From: a virus
IMG/VR virus record: IMGVR_UViG_3300037136_000085
Location: 1-45,174 of that record
Strand: one strand, 5' to 3'
DNA: 45,174 nucleotides
A model generated the notes under the pieces. That model ran no database searches and had not been told where the DNA came from. It worked only from the letters and a program-made list of their open reading frames with translations. Of the stretch, positions 39,451 to 45,174 are shown piece after piece; the stretch's first letter is position 1, and the number at the start of each line of letters is the position of its first letter. The translations under genes and the position numbers were made by a program.

Positions 39451-39645
39451 ATGAAAAACTCACTCTTAGACTCAATGAACCCAAGCTTGGTGATGATCAA
39501 CGGACACGAGGTTTGCACTGAAGAAGCCGCCATGAGCTTCGAAGAGTTATCCGACGAAGAATTTCAAACCTTCGTGGGCATGACCGAACTCGAGATTATC
39601 GAACGCATCTATACCGATCCTAAATTCGGATACAACTATCTATAA
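39451..39645 (+). CDS. First early-operon protein, 64 aa
   Basis: Acidic small protein (MNPSLVMINGHEVCTEEAAM then FEELSDEEFQTFVGMTELEIIERIY). The net negative charge and size recall DNA-mimic or host-takeover proteins, but no family is recognised. AAGGA lies upstream with long spacing. It is the first gene after the control region. Confidence 0.65.
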   Translation: MKNSLLDSMNPSLVMINGHEVCTEEAAMSFEELSDEEFQTFVGMTELEIIERIYTDPKFGYNYL

Positions 39646-39660
39646 ATCGAAAGGATTAAT

Positions 39661-39807
39661 ATGTATAAATCTAATTTGGAATTTAAAATTGCATCAAGCC
39701 TAAGCGCCGCTTTTGCCGCATTTTGCCTAAGTGTCGCGACTTATGGTTTGGTGTTTGGTGAAGTTGGTTTCGTCTCAATGTCTGCAAAATGGTTGATCGG
39801 AGGATAA
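39661..39807 (+). CDS. Small membrane protein, 48 aa
   Basis: One or two hydrophobic segments (IASSLSAAFAAFCLSVATYGLVFG and VGFVSMSAKWLIGG, read as separate pieces) after a short polar start. AAGGATTAAT precedes the ATG. It probably sits in the inner membrane. Unknown role in the early operon. Confidence 0.6.
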   Translation: MYKSNLEFKIASSLSAAFAAFCLSVATYGLVFGEVGFVSMSAKWLIGG

Positions 39808-39808
39808 T

Positions 39809-40363
39809 ATGTATAATGGCAATTTAAAAATTAACGATAAGGCTTATAAAATTGGTGTCAACGAGATTGCTGGATTGAAGGACTTCATGGTCCATGCAAT
39901 GAAGCCGCTCCAAGATTATTTAAAAGAGTCAAGCTATTGGTCTGACACAATTGAACTACACGAAGCGGAATACACTTCGAGAGACGGCTTTATCCCATAT
40001 AGCCATAATTGTGGCGGCATGGTCCTCACCGAGCATCTTCCTAAATGCGAAAGGTATAATTTTGATTTTGTTGATTTTGGTGAATGTTATATCCCTGAAG
40101 ATTGTAAAGACGAAGAGCATGAGTGTGACGAGCATTGTGACGCTTATCTCAAGATATGGTTAAAATTCGAAGGACTCGATGAGAATGGGGTTATGCAATT
40201 CTACTTAGTTATGAGCGGTGGCAACGAAGATGCGCCGTACTTTCGAGACAAGTATCTCCCAACACTATTCGAAGACTCATTCAATGCAAAATCGTTACCT
40301 GAGTTTAAACGGAATGCCAAAGTGTCAGTGTCTAAACTTCTCAAACTAATGAAAGGAGCCTAA
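39809..40363 (+). CDS. Hypothetical early protein, 184 aa
   Basis: Soluble, acidic protein with a His/Cys/Asp/Glu-rich middle (YIPEDCKDEEHECDEHCDAY) that might bind metal, and a structured C-terminus (MQFYLVMSGGNEDAPYFRDKYL). CGGAGGATAAT precedes the ATG. No family recognised. Start and stop are each within two bases of their neighbours. Confidence 0.75.
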   Translation: MYNGNLKINDKAYKIGVNEIAGLKDFMVHAMKPLQDYLKESSYWSDTIELHEAEYTSRDGFIPYSHNCGGMVLTEHLPKCERYNFDFVDFGECYIPEDCKDEEHECDEHCDAYLKIWLKFEGLDENGVMQFYLVMSGGNEDAPYFRDKYLPTLFEDSFNAKSLPEFKRNAKVSVSKLLKLMKGA

Positions 40364-40364
40364 T

Positions 40365-40703
40365 ATGTTTAAAAAATATCGTTCATTCACTCTTGATCAA
40401 GGCGTTAAAACACCATCGCTTGCAGTAGTTTGTCACGCCGGATACATCATGGTGTTACTCCACGACACTTTGGTATTCAGTGCCAAAGAAGGCAAAAACC
40501 GAAAATGGATTGCAACACTTAACAATGGTGGATACGACACAGTGTCTACTCGCCTTGTGATCAATCAAGCTTTAAAATGCCTTTGGAATTTAGATTGCTA
40601 TGACTTGAGACGAATTAAAGGGAATACTTATGTGGTTTATACCAATGCGGTAACCGGCGATACGTCTAAAGAACTATTCACTAACGAATCGAAATGGAGT
40701 TAA
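40365..40703 (+). CDS. Hypothetical early protein, 112 aa
   Basis: Mixed alpha/beta protein (SLAVVCHAGYIMVLLHDTLVF, then TRLVINQALKCLWNLDCYDL and NTYVVYTN). AAGGAG precedes the ATG. It resembles no family I can name. Located between two other early genes with 1-base gaps. Confidence 0.75.
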   Translation: MFKKYRSFTLDQGVKTPSLAVVCHAGYIMVLLHDTLVFSAKEGKNRKWIATLNNGGYDTVSTRLVINQALKCLWNLDCYDLRRIKGNTYVVYTNAVTGDTSKELFTNESKWS

Positions 40704-40704
40704 T

Positions 40705-40974
40705 ATGTCTTTAAATCAATTTAAAACTGAAGATACTTTTTTGATGATCAGGAATTCCAAAGGGGAATTGAAACACATACCCACTAAAGTCCACTATTCG
40801 TGGGAATACGAAGACGAGCCGGTACACGTTGCCTTTGATACTGAAAAAGAAAATGAGGAATACATAGAGCGTTTCAATCGTGGTGAATTGGTCAACGCTT
40901 GGTTGAAAGTAACAGTCATGGCTTTAGGTGAAACTGGTACTGATACTTTGGGAATGTGTCACGTTAAAGCCTAA
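40705..40974 (+). CDS. Early protein, 89 aa, apparently cut by an in-frame TAA
   Basis: The protein (MSLNQFKTEDTFLMIRNSKG ... VTVMALGETGTDTLGMCHVKA) ends at TAA 40972-40974. The same frame stays open and coding-like after the stop for 41 more codons (NLESELYEIAIEHDMKNQAC onward) to TGA at 41098-41100. Related phage proteins, as I remember them, continue through a similar ExxLxxxxxEHxM segment after the GTDxLGxC motif. Thus the TAA may be a recent nonsense mutation or a leaky stop. GGAG precedes the start. Confidence 0.7.
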   Translation: MSLNQFKTEDTFLMIRNSKGELKHIPTKVHYSWEYEDEPVHVAFDTEKENEEYIERFNRGELVNAWLKVTVMALGETGTDTLGMCHVKA

Positions 40975-41016
40975 AATCTTGAATCGGAATTATACGAGAT
41001 TGCAATTGAACACGAT

Positions 41017-41100
41017 ATGAAAAACCAAGCGTGTCTTGAACTCAAAAGCAATATTGAATACGCTCTAAAGACTTTAAAAGAAGGGTTAGGTGAGTCATGA
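41017..41100 (+). pseudogene. Downstream fragment of the split early gene (27 codons from ATG)
   Basis: The ATG at 41017 gives MKNQACLELKSNIEYALKTL and so on to TGA 41098-41100, in the same frame as the 89-aa protein upstream. The open frame itself reaches back to the TAA at 40972 without a usual start codon. There is no ribosome site before the ATG. The stop overlaps the next gene's ATG at 41097, which keeps the operon's coupling and suggests the whole 40705-41100 was once one gene of about 130 residues. Confidence 0.5.
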
Positions 41101-41450
41101 GTAAAGCAGATAAAATCTACCGATGCTTTGAGTTGGTGGAACAACAACATGGCGGATGCACGGACAATTGTTGTGATATTGGACTAGCGTTGAGTTCAGG
41201 GTTTGATGCTATTGTAATTGAACAATGGGCGGGTAGTGGCGCCAGTTGTAACGAATTCGATACTCTTTATGAAAAACTACCCGAGAGTTACACTAGGGTA
41301 GAATACAAAAAACAAATAAAACAGTTTTTAGAGTTTTATAAATCAGTAGAATGCAAAAACTGCAATGCATGGTGCCGTTCGGAGTTTGAAACACCAACAC
41401 ATTGTGACTCATGCAATGCATCTTTAAAGGGTACAGCAATTAAAATCTGA
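41097..41450 (+). CDS. Cys-rich hypothetical protein with C-terminal zinc ribbon, 117 aa
   Basis: The C-terminal CKNCNAWC ... HCDSCNASL holds two CxxC pairs, a zinc ribbon. The N-terminal part has CTDNCCDIGLAL and a helical region. Start in an ATGA overlap, preceded by AAGAAGGGTTAGGTGAG. Function unknown; may bind nucleic acid or another protein. Confidence 0.75.
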   Translation: MSKADKIYRCFELVEQQHGGCTDNCCDIGLALSSGFDAIVIEQWAGSGASCNEFDTLYEKLPESYTRVEYKKQIKQFLEFYKSVECKNCNAWCRSEFETPTHCDSCNASLKGTAIKI

Positions 41451-41517
41451 ATTGCCGACGTTTACTATTCGACACGTCGCGACCGATTATGAATACTATT
41501 CGAAAGGAAAGTGACTT

Positions 41518-41742
41518 ATGATCAATCCCGCGCTAAGTACCCTTATTTTGGTGTTAACGATATCGTTCGATCCAAATTATAAACCTATCAAAAAGCGGCA
41601 TGGGCATTGGCCGCCGCGTTCGCACCAAAAATACTACGCTTTGAGTGATCCTGATTTAGACGATTCAATGGACGACGACGATAGTGACATTATGTCACAC
41701 GATGATATTAACGACGATAACCAAAATGAAAGTGAGGATTGA
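41518..41742 (+). CDS. Small exported or membrane-tethered protein with acidic tail, 74 aa
   Basis: A hydrophobic start (INPALSTLILVLTISF) is followed by a basic/aromatic middle (KKRHGHWPPRSHQKYYA) and a very acidic C-terminus (DDSMDDDDSDIM, DDINDDNQNESED). GAAAGGAAAG precedes the ATG. No family; the polarity could suit a membrane-bound DNA mimic. Confidence 0.6.
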   Translation: MINPALSTLILVLTISFDPNYKPIKKRHGHWPPRSHQKYYALSDPDLDDSMDDDDSDIMSHDDINDDNQNESED

Positions 41743-41743
41743 T

Positions 41744-41872
41744 ATGAGTAACATTGCCCAATTATTAACAGCGCTTTTTGTCATGGCGATTTATATTCTA
41801 ATCGGTGGAACGCTCTTAGTTGCAACACTTGCGATAGGCTTTAGGGTTTGCCGTGGTCTGGGGATTGTATGA
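41744..41872 (+). CDS. Small membrane protein, 42 aa
   Basis: MSNIAQLLTALFVMAIYIL and IGGTLLVATLAIGFRV form one long or two short transmembrane segments. The ATG lies one base after the upstream TGA, and its own TGA overlaps the recombinase ATG (ATGA at 41869-41872). Unknown function. Confidence 0.65.
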   Translation: MSNIAQLLTALFVMAIYILIGGTLLVATLAIGFRVCRGLGIV

Positions 41873-42429
41873 ATCGAAAACACTTAACACCATCCGAGTA
41901 TGAGTTACTGAAACAGGCATTGAAACAAGACGATTCAATGCCCGCACGAATACTTGAACTCATTGTCTACACTGGAATGCGGCAATCTGAAGCCTTGGCA
42001 CTAACCCATAATTCCTTAGACGTTCAAGCTCGATGCTTGAAAGTCAAAGCGCTGAAGGATTCGGAGTCCCGTCTAGTCCCCATGAGTCTAGATCTCATTG
42101 AGCGAGTAAAGCCATTATTCAATATACTCCTCGCGCGTAAAGCAAGGGCTGGAGATTTGATATCAAACTCGCTCAATCCCGAGCACCAAGCGCGGGATTT
42201 GAGACGAATTTGGAGCAAGCTTTCAGTGGCAATCTTTGGTGGTTATTATGGCGTAAGTCTTCATGGGCTAAGGCATTCTTGGGCTTTACGGATATTTGAA
42301 GTAACCAAGGGGAATTTGCTATTGACACAAAAACTAATGGGTCATAAGAACATGAATAGTACCGCAAAGTATTTGCAATATTTTTCAACACTCAATTGTC
42401 GAGACGAGGTTTTAAAAGCAAATGAATAA
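41869..42429 (+). CDS. Minimal tyrosine recombinase/integrase, 186 aa
   Basis: It contains the catalytic domain only: Arg38 (YTGMRQSEAL), Lys60 or 63, His132 and Arg135 (HGLRHSW), His159 (LMGHKN) and Tyr168 (STAKYLQY). The N-terminal SAM-like core-binding and arm-binding domains of phage integrases are missing, giving a size nearer to XerC/D-like resolvase cores. It could integrate the phage, resolve replication multimers or rearrange the repeats nearby. No att site was found beside it. The ATG overlaps the preceding stop. Confidence 0.88.
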   Translation: MNRKHLTPSEYELLKQALKQDDSMPARILELIVYTGMRQSEALALTHNSLDVQARCLKVKALKDSESRLVPMSLDLIERVKPLFNILLARKARAGDLISNSLNPEHQARDLRRIWSKLSVAIFGGYYGVSLHGLRHSWALRIFEVTKGNLLLTQKLMGHKNMNSTAKYLQYFSTLNCRDEVLKANE

Positions 42430-43216
42430 ATCTAATATTATGAAATCATATCAACAAACCATTAGTAAAAAGGATTTTGTAGCCGAATTGAAATTGCATC
42501 AAAAGGCCGATGATTTTGTAAAGGGGTCATACTGGAGAACCGATGGTAAAGGTTGCGCGGTTGGATGTAGTATCCAAAGTATTTCAGTTAAAAAGGGATT
42601 GAATTTAAAGCATTCTGACCATTCGGTCTACCCTATACATTTAGGCATTCCAGAATGGTTAGCCGGACTTGAAGACTGTCTTTTTGAAAATCTCCCGCTT
42701 TCCCGATCTAAAAAATGGCCTGTAGAATTTGCCCAAGCTATTCCTATCGGAGTTGATCTAGAGAAAATAAAAGGTCCCTTTATGGTCATAATTCTAGAGA
42801 ACACTTTAAAGAATTTTGATCATAAGGAATATCCTGATGTAAAAAAGGCGGTGAAGGGTTCAATTGCCCTTTGGAAACGTAAGGATATTGGTTCTAAAGC
42901 GTGGTCGGCAGCGGAGTCGGCGGCGTACTCGGCAGCGGAGTCGGCGGCGTACTCGGCGGCGTACTCGGCAGCGGAGTCGGCGGCGTACTCGGCAGCGAGG
43001 TCGGCAGCGGAGTCGGCGGCGTACTCGGCGGCGTACTCGGCAGCGGAGTCGGCAGCGGAGTCGGCAGCGGAGTCGGCGGCGTACTCGGCAGCGGAGTCGG
43101 CGGCGTACTCGGCAGCGGAGTCGGCAGCGGAGTCGGCAGCATGGTCGGCAGCGAGGTCGGCAGCGTGGATATATTTTGCAGATGAACTTTTGAAATTACT
43201 AAAAAAGGCAGTATGA
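42422..43216 (+). CDS. Phage repeat protein with (SAA-X)22 tract, 264 aa
   Basis: The N-terminal 155 residues form a domain I recall as widespread in phage and plasmid hypothetical proteins ([55 protein letters not shown]). Then 22 tetrapeptides Ser-Ala-Ala-X, with X = Glu, Tyr, Arg or Trp, and a short amphipathic end ([12 protein letters not shown]). The repeat is probably a long helix. Function is not established. An alternative Met at 42440 (MKSYQQ) exists. Start and stop overlap neighbours. Encoded directly behind the recombinase. Confidence 0.8.
   Translation: MNKSNIMKSYQQTISKKDFVAELKLHQKADDFVKGSYWRTDGKGCAVGCSIQSISVKKGLNLKHSDHSVYPIHLGIPEWLAGLEDCLFENLPLSRSKKWPVEFAQAIPIGVDLEKIKGPFMVIILENTLKNFDHKEYPDVKKAVKGSIALWKRKDIGSKAWSAAESAAYSAAESAAYSAAYSAAESAAYSAARSAAESAAYSAAYSAAESAAESAAESAAYSAAESAAYSAAESAAESAAWSAARSAAWIYFADELLKLLKKAV
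42905..43168 (+). repeat. 12-bp minisatellite, 22 units encoding SAA-X
   Basis: Two main DNA words: TCGGCGGCGTAC (SAAY) and TCGGCAGCGGAG (SAAE), plus rare TCGGCAGCGAGG (SAAR) and Trp versions (TCGGCAGCATGG and TCGGCAGCGTGG). The synonymous GCG or GCA codon before the variable residue is tied to the residue, so whole units and not single bases have been shuffled. Confidence 0.95.
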
Positions 43217-43509
43217 ATAAAAACACTCCTCGCGCCTCAGAGCAAGGGCTGGAGAAAATAAGATTAGAGCGATTGGAAAGGATTGCAATGTTGGCTAGAA
43301 TTTTAATTGAGGAACTCTTTGCTGAAGGAGTAAGCCTTCCCGGCGAAGTTGATACTCTTGATGATGCGCTTAAGGAATTCGAGGACGTTGAGGATGGTAA
43401 ACCAAAACGCTGCCACACTTGCGGTAAAGAGATTAAGACAGTGCGATGGGCTATGGATGGATTTATATTTTGTTCCGGCGCGTGTGCTGAAACGAGGATT
43501 AAGAAATGA
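43213..43509 (+). CDS. Zinc-ribbon hypothetical protein, 98 aa
   Basis: N-terminal helices ([23 protein letters not shown], read as short pieces) are followed by an acidic linker and a C-terminal CHTCGKEI ... CSGACAETR, a treble-clef-like zinc site. Bases 43225-43255 resemble 42126-42155 in the recombinase gene (same ACTCCTCGCGC and AGCAAGGGCTGGAGA blocks). Coupled by ATGA on both sides. Confidence 0.7.
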   Translation: MNKNTPRASEQGLEKIRLERLERIAMLARILIEELFAEGVSLPGEVDTLDDALKEFEDVEDGKPKRCHTCGKEIKTVRWAMDGFIFCSGACAETRIKK

Positions 43510-43700
43510 CAACCCCCCGCGATGAGAAAGCGAAAGCATACGTCAAAAAACACTACGTCCATCGTTATGATTTACAAGAAGCAGAGAAAGACTTCAAAGC
43601 CGGATGGAATTCTGCCTTAGAATCGTGCATCCAATGCGCTTGCGATGCTTGCCAGATTGAATTGAACCGTATGAATTTAGGAGAGGATGAGAATGAGTGA
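43506..43700 (+). CDS. Small hypothetical protein, 64 aa
   Basis: Helical, with a C-terminal cysteine cluster ([13 protein letters not shown]). The KAYVKKHY ... [12 protein letters not shown] pattern is common in short phage early proteins. Start overlaps the upstream stop (ATGA). TAGGAGAGG near its end is the ribosome site of the following gene. Confidence 0.7.
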   Translation: MTTPRDEKAKAYVKKHYVHRYDLQEAEKDFKAGWNSALESCIQCACDACQIELNRMNLGEDENE

Positions 43701-44052
43701 GATTGACTCAAAGTTTGAGATTGCTCAAAAAGAACTTATAGAAGAATTTAAAAAGAGAATGGCTGATGCCGCCGAAACCCTCCTATCGAAGCTGTACTGT
43801 GATATAACTCCTTACGCAATTACAGACTCACATCAAAACTTTAAGAATGCCCTGCGCGATGAAGTTAAGGAGGAGTTCCTTAAAGAAATATCTTCGGAGG
43901 ACAGCCCTTATTCTTGGGCGCACTCTTTGAGAATGGAGCTTCTTAAAAAGTACCCTGATATTTTAAGGAATAAAATCATTACCGATTTGGAAGAAAAAGT
44001 GGAAAGACTTGAAAATATTTTGCAGGAAACAAGGAATGAAACCGATACATAA
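43693..44052 (+). CDS. Coiled-coil hypothetical protein, 119 aa
   Basis: Highly helical and charged (KFEIAQKELIEEFKKRMADA, DLEEKVERLENILQETRNE). The ATG at 43693 has AGGAGAGG at the right spacing and was chosen over 43687. Unknown function. The last 17 bases overlap the next small gene. Confidence 0.65.
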   Translation: MSEIDSKFEIAQKELIEEFKKRMADAAETLLSKLYCDITPYAITDSHQNFKNALRDEVKEEFLKEISSEDSPYSWAHSLRMELLKKYPDILRNKIITDLEEKVERLENILQETRNETDT

Positions 44053-44179
44053 AGAGTTTTGGGGTTATAGTAGATTTATTTCATACCTTTGTGAAACGCG
44101 TTTATCTGCTAATTCTGGCCACACAAAGTTTTGGAAGTTTGTAACCTGTAAAAAATGCTTAAGGAATAAGCCGAAATGA
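44036..44179 (+). CDS. Small basic protein with CxxC, 47 aa
   Basis: MKPIHKEFWGYSRFISYLCE, then FWKFVTCKKCLRNKPK. Basic and aromatic, with TCKKC as half of a zinc site. It starts inside the preceding gene (17-base overlap) and its TGA overlaps the ATG at 44176. Coding character is supported by the consistent coupling and by the absence of any other frame in this stretch. Confidence 0.6.
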   Translation: MKPIHKEFWGYSRFISYLCETRLSANSGHTKFWKFVTCKKCLRNKPK

Positions 44180-44502
44180 ATTCAATCACCACATACATCA
44201 AACGGGCGAGGGAGCTTGAAAGCAGGGCGACGAGTGGACCTTGGAATGCGTCGGCAATAAATCATGTTTGGCACAGCTATGGGTATGGCGGCGAGCTATG
44301 CGAAGTTAAGTCACCTGGACAAAATAAGGATGCTGTATTCATCGCCGAATCACGACAGCTCGTGCCGAGGCTTGCAGATGCGCTTGAGGTTGCTGTGGGA
44401 GGGTTAATGAAGTTCAGTTGCCAATGCGTTTGCATGGAATATAAATGCGACAAGTGTGAAGCTCTCTTTGTAATTGAACGGATTCTTAAGGGTGAGAAAT
44501 GA
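44176..44502 (+). CDS. Ead/Ea22-like protein, 108 aa
   Basis: RARELESRATSGPWNAS and AVFIAESRQLVPRLADALE match the core of the Ead/Ea22-like family, accessory proteins of lambdoid and other temperate phages with unknown activity. The C-terminus carries CQCVCMEYKCDKCEAL, a possible zinc site. Start and stop overlap neighbours by ATGA. Confidence 0.8.
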   Translation: MNSITTYIKRARELESRATSGPWNASAINHVWHSYGYGGELCEVKSPGQNKDAVFIAESRQLVPRLADALEVAVGGLMKFSCQCVCMEYKCDKCEALFVIERILKGEK

Positions 44503-44564
44503 ACTTATTAAGATGCGACGATTATCAAGATGATCTTAATAAAGTGGGGATCTTAATAAAATGA
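44499..44564 (+). CDS. Very small ORF, 21 aa
   Basis: MNLLRCDDYQDDLNKVGILI plus K, beginning in the stop of the Ead-like gene and ending in the start at 44561. It keeps translation going between two genes and may be only a linker. No homology can be argued. Confidence 0.4.
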   Translation: MNLLRCDDYQDDLNKVGILIK

Positions 44565-44671
44565 CCGACACCCAAAAAACAGACCCGCAGCTTGCTCAAG
44601 ACGGATTTGCTCGATTTAGCTCCGACTTTGAGGGTAAGAATGCTGTGACTACTTACGAGGTTGTGAAATGA
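44561..44671 (+). CDS. Chimeric micro-ORF, 36 aa
   Basis: Its first 33 bases copy the start of the 85-aa gene at 881 (MTDTQKTD.QL), and its last residues (DFEGKNAVTTYEVVK) copy the end of the gene at 284. It thus looks like a recombination product of two early cassettes. ATGA overlaps on both sides. Confidence 0.55.
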   Translation: MTDTQKTDPQLAQDGFARFSSDFEGKNAVTTYEVVK

Positions 44672-44716
44672 ACCAGCTAGCAAGCGCCGCGATGGGGAGA
44701 GGGAAGAGATGAAATT
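44648..44716 (+). repeat. 69-bp direct repeat, copy B
   Basis: Identical to 452-520. It contains the end of one gene, the 14-codon linker ORF and the first codons of the next gene. Confidence 0.95.
44668..44712 (+). other. Linker mini-ORF of 14 codons, second copy
   Basis: Same as 472-516 (MNQLASAAMGRGKR). Here the downstream gene is a membrane peptide and not a zinc ribbon, so the linker joins different partners in its two copies. Confidence 0.5.
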
Positions 44717-44807
44717 AGTTAAATTGTTTTGTGTTGGATTTTTAGCAATTGTCTTAGCTCCGATTTTGATACCGATTCTAATCGGCAAATTGATACTGAT
44801 GCGATGA
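44709..44807 (+). CDS. Single-pass membrane micro-protein, 32 aa
   Basis: Begins MKLVKLFCVGFLAIVLAPIL and continues hydrophobic to the end (IPILIGKLILMR). One transmembrane helix. It begins in the linker stop and ends in the next linker start (ATGA at 44804). Confidence 0.6.
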   Translation: MKLVKLFCVGFLAIVLAPILIPILIGKLILMR

Positions 44808-44848
44808 ACCCATCCAACAAAGGCGCGGAAGTAGATGAAACCAAATAA
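44804..44848 (+). other. Linker mini-ORF of 14 codons (MNPSNKGAEVDETK)
   Basis: It starts in the stop of the membrane peptide. Its DNA CCAACAAAGGCGCGGAAGTAG closely resembles the linker at 255-275. AAAGGAGAAAC follows and serves the gene at 44864. Confidence 0.4.
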
Positions 44849-44863
44849 CAAAGGAGAAACAAA

Positions 44864-45118
44864 ATGAAGGTATTAGTAGAAAACAAGCAAGAGGGTCTTT
44901 TGAGTTTAGTCGGGCAACGAGTGACGTTCTTTTGCATGAACTATATTTATACGGGTAAATTAGTTGGCGTGAACACACGAGATATTAAGTTAGAAGAAGC
45001 GAGCATTGTCTATGAGACAGGTGAACTATCTTCTTCAACATGGAAAGATGCACAGAAATTACCACACGTTCTTTATCTGCGATTAAACTCCGTAGAGAGC
45101 TTCATGGTTTTGAAATAA
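44864..45118 (+). CDS. Hypothetical protein, 84 aa (ends at circle junction)
   Basis: A small beta-rich protein (LSLVGQRVTFFCMNYIYTGKL, VNTRDIKLEEASIVY, LYLRLNSVESFMVL). The strand pattern GQRVTFFCMNYIYTGKLVGV recalls an Sm-like/SH3 barrel. AAAGGAGAAAC precedes the start. Its 3' end (45048-45118) is repeated at 1-71. TAA overlaps the next ATG (TAATG). Confidence 0.75.
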   Translation: MKVLVENKQEGLLSLVGQRVTFFCMNYIYTGKLVGVNTRDIKLEEASIVYETGELSSSTWKDAQKLPHVLYLRLNSVESFMVLK

Positions 45119-45174
45119 TGCGTAGGCCGATTAAGAATAAGTATCGGTCTGGGTCGTGGTCGTGGTCGGGGTCG
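45048..45174. repeat. Terminal redundancy, right copy
   Basis: Identical to 1-127. When the circle is closed this copy is removed, and the Ser-X repeat gene continues from 45118 into 71-253. Confidence 0.93.

Noticed and set aside
40972-40974. Stop-codon reassignment (TAA read as an amino acid) genome-wide
   Set aside because: TAA, TAG and TGA all end other well-defined genes at their expected positions, so only this one stop is suspicious.
42905-43168. CRISPR array
   Set aside because: Units are 12-bp contiguous coding repeats without spacers, and no cas genes are present; the Cas4-like DUF2800 is a phage replication protein.
42422-43216. Diversity-generating retroelement
   Set aside because: No reverse transcriptase or template repeat was found; variation is by whole repeat units and not adenine-specific.
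42894-43562. 222-codon minus-strand frame with Thr-Pro-Leu-Pro repeats
   Set aside because: A by-product of the 12-bp repeat; the plus-strand frame has a structured N-terminal domain and fits the coupled operon.

Overview
The window is a complete tailed-phage genome written as a linear contig. The first 127 bases (1-127) recur exactly as the last 127 (45048-45174), so the molecule closes to a circle of 45,047 bp, or is terminally redundant or circularly permuted. The head and tail genes (a P22-type portal, a terminase with Walker A, a gpT-like capsid protein, a short-tail adaptor, a stabilisation-type protein and ejection proteins, with no tape measure, tail tube or sheath) indicate a podovirus. 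Exported lipoproteins and a heptosyltransferase-like domain point to a Gram-negative host. I cannot name the host genus.

Layout. (1) 39451 through the circle junction to 2926, plus strand: early/accessory operon of about 25 mostly tiny genes, nearly all joined by ATGA, GTGA or TAATG stop/start overlaps. It contains a minimal tyrosine recombinase, an Ala-rich repeat protein, an Ead/Ea22-like protein, several zinc-ribbon peptides and repeated short linker ORFs. (2) 1701-4629: three glycosyltransferases, one on the minus strand. (3) 23548 down to 4623, minus strand: packaging and virion block (terminase small and large, portal, scaffold-like, decoration, capsid, fibre, lysis/membrane cluster, adaptor, tail, collar fibre, two GNAT-like proteins, ejection proteins). 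(4) 23564-23643: a tRNA-like gene with an abnormal anticodon arm. (5) 23681-25855, plus strand: a 724-residue fusion of a GT2 glycosyltransferase, a methyltransferase and a GT9 glycosyltransferase. (6) 35696 down to 25787, minus strand: replication block (SNF2-like helicase, DUF2800, DUF2815 ssDNA-binding protein, family A DNA polymerase, endolysin). Three exported proteins, two of them fibre-like, are inserted in this block. (7) 35697-35791: divergent control region, followed on the plus strand by a small HTH protein, a PrimPol-VapE replicase and a PD-(D/E)XK nuclease. (8) 38738-39450: 713 bp without genes but full of palindromes and iteron-like words, a likely origin or control region.

How it may work (inference). 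The HTH protein and the divergent region would choose between the replication block and the rightward genes. Replication would use PrimPol-VapE, the family A polymerase, the SNF2-like helicase and DUF2815. The recombinase, together with Leu at the polymerase position equivalent to E. coli Pol I residue 762, hints at a temperate life style. The sugar enzymes probably remodel host surface glycans or glycosylate phage proteins.

The most unusual points are: several tail-fibre-like proteins with Sec or lipoprotein signal peptides; the GT2-methyltransferase-GT9 fusion; a CCCTTTT slippery site that would fuse a 69-residue protein to a start-less Gln-rich frame; two short-unit repeat genes that vary at one residue per unit; and an operon whose tiny genes appear to have been shuffled through repeated linker ORFs.
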